From contig NC_135242.1 of assembly GCF_947623445.1 (NCBI RefSeq), positions 3,100,001-3,164,000 on the forward strand: a stretch of DNA of 64,000 nt, given 5' to 3'. Below the pieces are notes generated by a model, which saw only the letters and a program-made list of their open reading frames with translations, did not search any database and was not told where the DNA came from. Of this stretch, positions 58,168 through 64,000 are shown in pieces. The position numbers were made by a program, and so were the translations under genes. This DNA comes from Clavelina lepadiformis. Taxonomy: Eukaryota; Chordata; Ascidiacea; Aplousobranchia; Clavelinidae. Each line of letters opens with the position of its first letter. Within the stretch, counting starts at the first letter, position 1.

Positions 58168-61100
58168 TTAACATTCGGCTTGTTTTTGGTCACTAGCCGC
58201 ACAATCCACGCTTTCACTGAAATTATCTTCTGCAGTTTTGTGTCTAGTTTCAACTAAATGTTTCAGACGTGTGATGACATCCTGAACTTTATGCTCTCCG
58301 TGAACCTGAAAACAACAACAATTATAATTAATGACTTTCACTTAACTAACATCAGTGGTCCTGATGAATAATTCCAAATTCGAGCAATACAAGATAAAAA
58401 ATGTGTGTCCATCGAAACATACACAAACACCAGCTCAGTAATCGGGGCTCAAGCAATGAGGAATCATGGCCAAGTTTACACATACAAAGACTTTCGCAGT
58501 CCAAGGAAAAAGATACCATACCACTTCAAGATTATAAATTAAATTTCGATAGTTTTTTTAGCTTTCTTGTTACCATAAACATATCAATTAATTACTTTGT
58601 TATCCCTGGTGTGGATATTCACAGTTCCGTTGTTTTCCTCCCGCTCCCCGACCACCAAGATGAAGTTGTATTGTTCCAGCTGAGCATTTCGAATCTTCAT
58701 GTTCAGGGTAAGACCCGGGTCACGTTCCAGGTCAACCTGCAGTCCGGCGTCATGCAGACGAGACCGCAACGATTCGGCATAATCGTCAAATTTGACTGAT
58801 ACAGCCAGAACCATGACCTATTTTCATCACATAATCAAAGAAGCACAACGGAGATTAGAGTTGATAAATACCAGCCTATTACAGCGTTAATAACGCTAAA
58901 AAAATTACCTGTCGTGGAGATAGCCACAGCGGCCATTTTCCCGCAAAGTTTTCAGTCAGGATTGCAATCATACGCTCAACTGATCCCAAAACGGCGCGAT
59001 GGATCATCACAGGCCTCTTCTTTTCATCACCTTCACCACTGCCATGTAATGCTTATTGATATTCTGGCTACAGTTATTAGAATAAGTCTTTTGCTACTTA
59101 CGTGACATAGCTTAAGTTGAATCGGATTGGAAATTGGAAGTCAAGTTGGATGGTGGCACACTGGTGTGGATGATTAAAGGCATCCAAGATCTAAGAGTGT
59201 CGATGGAACAATTGGTCGGCATCATTTTAACAGCACATAAGATCCAACGTTATTTACCTGTATGTCAATCTTTGGGCCGTAAAATGCACCATCACCTGGA
59301 TTCAACTTCCACGGATGATTGAACTCATTCAAGCATTCTTCCAGTTGCTATTGGCAAGGCAGAGTGTTAGTCTCGTACCCCATGAAACACTTAATGATTT
59401 CTATGCAATGTTGAATTCTGTTTTTTAGACTTGCCTTTTCTGCACTATCCCATAACTCTGGTTCACCCATAAACTTCTCTGGTCTGGTGGAGAGAAAGAG
59501 CTTGAAAGTGAAACCAAAAGTTTCATAAACTGACTTGAGAAAATCCAGTCCATTTCTGATTTCCTAATACATAAAAAAAGCAAGAAAGCTCTGTAAAACC
59601 AACTTGTAACAAATAAAGTTTTTAAAAAGAACTGTAGCCTACATCTTCAATTTGTTCTGGTCTGGCAAAGATGTGTGCGTCATCTTGTTGAAATCTTCGA
59701 ACTCTGGTTAAACCACTCAGGGCACCAGAATGTTCGTTACGATGCACAACACCGAACTCAGCGTAACGAATCGGCAACTCACGCCATGATCGACTTCGAT
59801 GCGAAAACATCAAGCTGAAAATTTTCAATTGTCTTTATTCAATGTTAATCTACAACCTACGAAGACTACGTAAGAAGTTTTACATAGGCCTGCAACATAA
59901 ATGAACAAATTATTGTAGCATTTATGTGAAGGTAGTGCATTGCATACCAGTGGCCAGGACAATTGATTGGTTTGAGTGCAAACGTTTCTTTTTCAACATC
60001 AAACCCATAAGAATTTTTGGAGTAATCTTGCCAGTAACCAGCCATCATCGCTATTTTGGAATTATAAATGTTTGGGGTGATCACTTCATGAAAACCACGC
60101 TTCCTGTATTCTTCCTAAAACGCATTTTAATTTAGGACAATAAACAAAATATTGTTACCTGGATGGTTTGCTCAACAAGTTTGACAAGAAAACAACAAAC
60201 CCTAATAAACTTCATCAACGTGTTGTAAATGAAAGCTCCTTTTGGAAAGAAGAAACAGCTTCCAGGACTTAGTTCGTGGAAGAAAAAGAGTTCTTGTTCT
60301 CGTCCGATCTTCTGATGATCTCGCTGCTTTGCTTCTTCCTGGAGTTTTAATGAAAATGGATTGGAATTAGAAGATTTGTGGACTCGGTAGCTGAGTGGTT
60401 AGAGCGATGGGCTCACAATAATGCAGCACGTGTTCAATAACCAGTGCCTTGTAATGCCCTTTAGCAAGGGCAAGGCAGTCACGGCAGTTGACCTGGTGAA
60501 CAGTTCTAACTTCGTGCAATACGATATAAAAAAAATCAAAAACCCAAAAAAGAAATGTGTGTGCCTGTCAAAACTTGCACAAAGGCTAGCTCGGTAACCA
60601 GGGCTCAAGAGTAATCAAAAAGTTTAGGCTTTGCAAAGACTTTTTGTTGTCTCCAAGTAAAGATTATATCATATCATAGCCATATAAATTTGACTCGGTT
60701 AAAAATTTTGAACTTATAATTTGATATTCTAGACTTCAATAACATTATTAGCTTTGGACCTGGAACATCTGCCAATCTTTCATCTCCTTCTTATCAGGGA
60801 AGCTGATGCCGTAAATCCTCTGCATGATCTCCATGTCAGCTCTGCCTTCCCAGTATGATGACGAGTTCTTAAAACCATTTAATTTTACTTATCTTTTGTC
60901 GTGAACATAATTTCATTCCAACCTTCAGGCAATTGCATAGCCTAGGGTAAGTGGCCAAATAGTTGGCAATGACATCTTTCCTTTGAAACGTGTTGGATGT
61001 TATCATGATAGGAATCTTGTTTTTAGTTACACAGCCGACGGTGATCAATTTCATTGACAACACATTTTAGCAGAAGCACCCCTTTCTAAGACAATACCAA

Positions 61101-62726
61101 TTAATTATTATCAAGACCCAACAATGACATTGATATGTAATAATTGCAGTGATTGCAACGGTTTAATTAAAATGGTCTTTTCTGTCTTTGCTCTAGTGTT
61201 TGCACCGCACAAGAGGCGAGACCTAACAAATAATAGTAATCTACTGCTTTGAGCAGGAGTTCAGAGTTTACCTTGTACAGCTGGAATGTCTTGATTTTAC
61301 CAGTATGTCTCACATGCGGACCACGAGATAATTCAATTAGGGGTCCACATCTATACACAGTCGTAGTTGGGGTGGTCACCTTTCTATTCAAGATTCGAAC
61401 CTATAAAATCACAAGTGCTACAACTTTTACAACAACAATTTGTATTCTTATTTATTAAGGTTTACACTCATTTTTTTTCTACAAATAAATTTTTATCACA
61501 CAACAGTTTTTTTAATTTACTTTGAAAGGATTGTAAGCAAACATTTTCAGGAGGTTCTCTTTGCTGATTTCCAATCTTTCAAAGGGCTGCTTGTCTTTCA
61601 ATATCGACTTCATTACTTGCTCAATCACTGGAAAGTCATTTTTGTCTGAAACTTGCCTGGGTTGAAAGTGATAGGTAAAAGGTCACTTCTTAAACCAGTG
61701 GTTCCCAAACTGTGGGCCATAGCCTAGTACTAGGCCACCAAGACATTTTCAATGGGCCACAGAGCCATTTGAACAAATTCTACTGTTTGTTTATACTGTA
61801 GATATTATGCGCTTTGTTTTGAAAAACATAATATTTGCTTAAATTAAATTTTCATAGAAATCGTTTGTGGCCAAATTTACAGCACGTGGTGAGACACGAA
61901 TCACTATTAAATAGACATTTGGGCCACAGACCAAAAGTTTTTGGTAACCCCTGTCTTTGACTGAAAACCATAAGCAAACTGTTGTATTTTCTACCATGAC
62001 CACTTACTTTCCATCCATAAACATATCATAGTAGAAACCCTGTTCAATGGGTGGTCCGTAACACAAACAACCACCATACGTGCGCTCCATGGCTTCACCA
62101 AGAACGTGGGCAGATGAGTGCCAGTAAACAGCCTTAAAGACATTATGATATCACGACTAATTAATTATATATCAATGATCGAGAGACATAACACACCTGC
62201 GCTTCTTCATCGTCAAATTTCAGTAACTGCAGTTTGCTATCTTCTTCAAATGGTCTATCAAGATCCCACATTACGTGATTTACTTTGGCCACAATGCAAT
62301 TATCAGCCAATCCTTCACTGTAGCAACAACATGTTATTATAAAGTAGGAATGGTGTTATGACATTACAAACAATGTTGCAATATTACACCAACTTCTGTT
62401 TTTCCATCTCAGCATACCTGATTCCTTGTGCCACCTCATATGGAGTAGTGATCCATGATTTGCCATCTACAACTTTTCCATCCGGCAACGTGATCTTTAT
62501 TGTAACTGACTGACTTTCTTTTCTTTCTGATATTTCAATGAATTGAGTCAAAAGTTAATCTGAAATAGATAATGTATTCACATTCACAGAGATCACAAAT
62601 TACGTTGAGCTAAATTGTCAGATTCCAGTTTAAGTTGATCATAAAGTTCAATTCGATCTTGGATGTACGTTGGCCAGGGATTAAGCTCCTTTATTGCCGC
62701 ATCCCCTGCCCCTGAACCCTTTTCCC
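58168..62726 (-). CDS. TARS1: Threonyl-tRNA synthetase, cytosolic (N-terminal exon not found)
   Basis: Charges tRNA-Thr. Exons run on the minus strand from 62726 to the stop at 58168. In order they encode a start-proximal segment ([19 protein letters not shown]), the TGS domain ([18 protein letters not shown], then [20 protein letters not shown]), the editing domain with the [13 protein letters not shown] motif, then [20 protein letters not shown], class II motifs in [10 protein letters not shown] and [20 protein letters not shown], the zinc-site Cys in [53 protein letters not shown], and the anticodon-binding domain ([34 protein letters not shown]). This is the cytosolic type with TGS and editing domains. 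The exon at 62593-62726 needs an upstream exon ending in phase 1; it was not found, so the start codon is missing. Introns hold a SINE copy, a full SINE and a hAT MITE. Confidence 0.94.
58360..58530 (+). mobile_element. SINE copy, 5'-truncated, in ThrRS intron
   Basis: Matches the 3' two-thirds of the SINE at 60378-60685: AATTCGAGCAATACAAGATA, ATGTGTGTCCATCGAAACAT, CCAGCTCAGTAATCGGGGCT, CAAAGACTTTCGCAGTCC, tail AAGATACCATACCA. No tRNA-like head. Confidence 0.7.
60378..60685 (+). mobile_element. tRNA-derived SINE, full length, in ThrRS intron
   Basis: Head like a tRNA gene: A box TAGCTGAGTGGTTAGAGCG and B-box-like GTGTTCAATAACC about 40 nt on. A ~200-bp body follows with AAGGGCAAGGCAGTCACGG, GAACAGTTCTAACTTCG, an A-rich run, ACCAGGGCTCAAG and TTTGCAAAGAC, then a tail AAAGATTATATCATATCATA. 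It is the best-kept of four copies in the window (others at 45515, 47860 and 58360). Confidence 0.75.
61696..61953. mobile_element. hAT-type MITE in ThrRS intron, 258 bp
   Basis: Starts CAGTGGTTCCCAAACTGTGG and ends AAAAGTTTTTGGTAACCCCTG. Flanks TCTTAAAC (61688-61695) and TCTTTGAC (61954-61961) match at 6 of 8. GGGCCACAG motifs recur near both ends. Same end group as 27093-27430 but more worn. Confidence 0.75.
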
Positions 62727-64000
62727 CTGTAAAATAGATGACAAACGCAGATTTTGACCAAATGTGAAACCACATTACAAGCACACCAAACTTAATATAA
62801 AACAAAAATTTAATTAAAGAAAGGTTTAACAAACTCAAGAAACACATTATATTTTTATCGCAAAAGTTAGCAATTCACAACTTAATTGCACAAATTGCTT
62901 GTTTATTAGAAATAATAATTGATTTTTTAAGCTTTCACAACATAAACCACACCAAATGCATAGCTTGAGTTCATTTTTTCTACTTGCTGAGGTCTGCTGA
63001 ACTTGGTTGTACAGGCATGGAGTTTTTATCTTGTTCAAACAAAGTTGCAGTGTGCTTACACACTTCACTGGTTAGCAGACGAAATGTAAACAAAGCAATA
63101 TAAATATAATCCTAAAATATACTTAGAGTACAAAAGACTGACAACTATTATTAATTAATCAAATGAAAAATTTGTGAGTTGTGATAAATAGAATACATTC
63201 AACATGATTAAATATCTTGAAAACGATGTAGTTTATATCCTTAACCACGTCTAGTTGTTTTTGATGATGCATTGAGCAGTTGAGTAAAGTTTTTGGTCAC
63301 AAAGTTAGAGCTGATGAGTCTCATATCATCTGCAGCCAGGGTTAATAATATTATTGCTTTCGCTTTTGACTCACCAACGTATATCCATATAAATCCTGAC
63401 ACTATTAACATCATAACTCTTTCCGATTCTAATAATAAGACTAGAATATATCATGAGGTAGAGGTTTGATTACCAAAATGTCCTATCCACTGAGTTATAC
63501 TGAAGGTAGTCTATGTTAGACTGATATATCAATAAAAGAAACCGCTTTAGTAGAATAAAGATATAGAATGGAAGAACAGACAAGCTGTTATGCCTAGGCT
63601 TACCATACGTTTCGTTTTAGCCGGGAAAGTCCCGCTTTGGTGTTTAGTCAGCCAGCATTGCTCGACACTACACGAATATTAGCAGGCTGTGATTGGTCTG
63701 TTTAGCCAACTTGCTGAAGAGCAATGCTCAATGCGTGTTAAATGTGAAAGTAATTGTTACGTCATTGTAGCGGGTAATTGGTCCAGTAATGAGTTGATTG
63801 TTAGCGCATTCGTTAGTTCAGTAATAGTTGGCTAGAAGGAGGAGGTGATCTTATGACAAAGAAATAATTCGCTTGTGCACTACTCGTGTGAGGTACTGTA
63901 TTACACAAGGAACTCATCTGTCATAAAGACCGCGTATGCTGGCGGTAATTGTTTGAATATGAGCGAGGACGATAGATGGTTGATAACTTGTTTTACTTCT
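62727..64000. other. Upstream flank of ThrRS, first exon not located
   Basis: The missing ThrRS start exon should lie here or beyond the window. A frame near 63,030 (M-P-V-Q-P-S-S-A-D-L-S-K) ends at a possible GTAGAA donor but in the wrong phase for the next exon. From about 63594 a stretch reading CTTACCATACG...AGCCGGGAAAGTCCCG resembles the left end of a hAT-like MITE; its other end was not found. Confidence 0.4.

Noticed and set aside
1-64000. CRISPR arrays, bacterial operons or retroviral/LTR elements
   Set aside because: No regularly spaced repeats, no bacterial gene features and no capsid, envelope or LTR pairs were seen; the window is animal DNA.

Overview
The window looks like a piece of ascidian (Ciona-like tunicate) chromosome. 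It is AT-rich, its genes are split into many small exons by short GT-AG introns, and the gene set is that of an animal: acetylcholinesterase, NF-YC, ATG13, TAF1C, cytosolic ThrRS, COQ5, ABT1 and histone H2B. Introns and spacers are full of short non-autonomous transposons. The species call is inference from style and gene content; no sequence search was possible. Coding models were built by joining exons at consensus splice sites and checking that reading phase is kept. Most models close to a whole number of codons.

Layout: 1.5-2.9 kb (-) alpha-1,3-fucosyltransferase (GT10); 4.0-8.0 kb (-) a ten-exon acetylcholinesterase; 9.3-9.7 kb (-) a LINE 3' fragment; 12.8-16.3 kb (+) NF-YC; 18.9-23.7 kb (+) an F-box/LRR-type protein; 23.7-27.5 kb a gene-poor stretch with three MITEs; 27.6-28.0 kb (-) a lone histone H2B gene with stem-loop 3' end and octamer/TATA promoter; 28.9-30.2 kb (+) ABT1; 31.8-37.6 kb (-) an ankyrin-repeat protein with a C2-like middle; 39.8-45.3 kb (-) TAF1C, a Pol I SL1 subunit; 45.3-49.0 kb a repeat-rich spacer; 49.0-49.9 kb (+) intronless COQ5; 50.2-54.1 kb (+) ATG13; 55.5-57.5 kb (+) mitoribosomal protein mL63 (MRPL57) with a long C-terminal extension; 58.2-62.7 kb (-) cytosolic threonyl-tRNA synthetase, whose first exon was not found.

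The genes are mostly unrelated housekeeping functions that happen to be neighbours. A loose theme is ribosome production and translation: ABT1 and TAF1C act on rRNA, mL63 on the mitoribosome, ThrRS on tRNA charging. I found no gene cluster that forms a new pathway.

The most notable points are: an acetylcholinesterase whose oxyanion-hole glycine is serine, the position and change known from insecticide-insensitive mosquito ace-1; a short last exon in another frame that gives this enzyme a tetramerisation-type tail; a set of hAT-type MITEs from different families, five with perfect or 7/8 matching 8-bp target duplications and one more at 6/8; two copies of a ~102-bp foldback element, one placed 9 bp after a splice donor; and a tRNA-derived SINE family with four copies.
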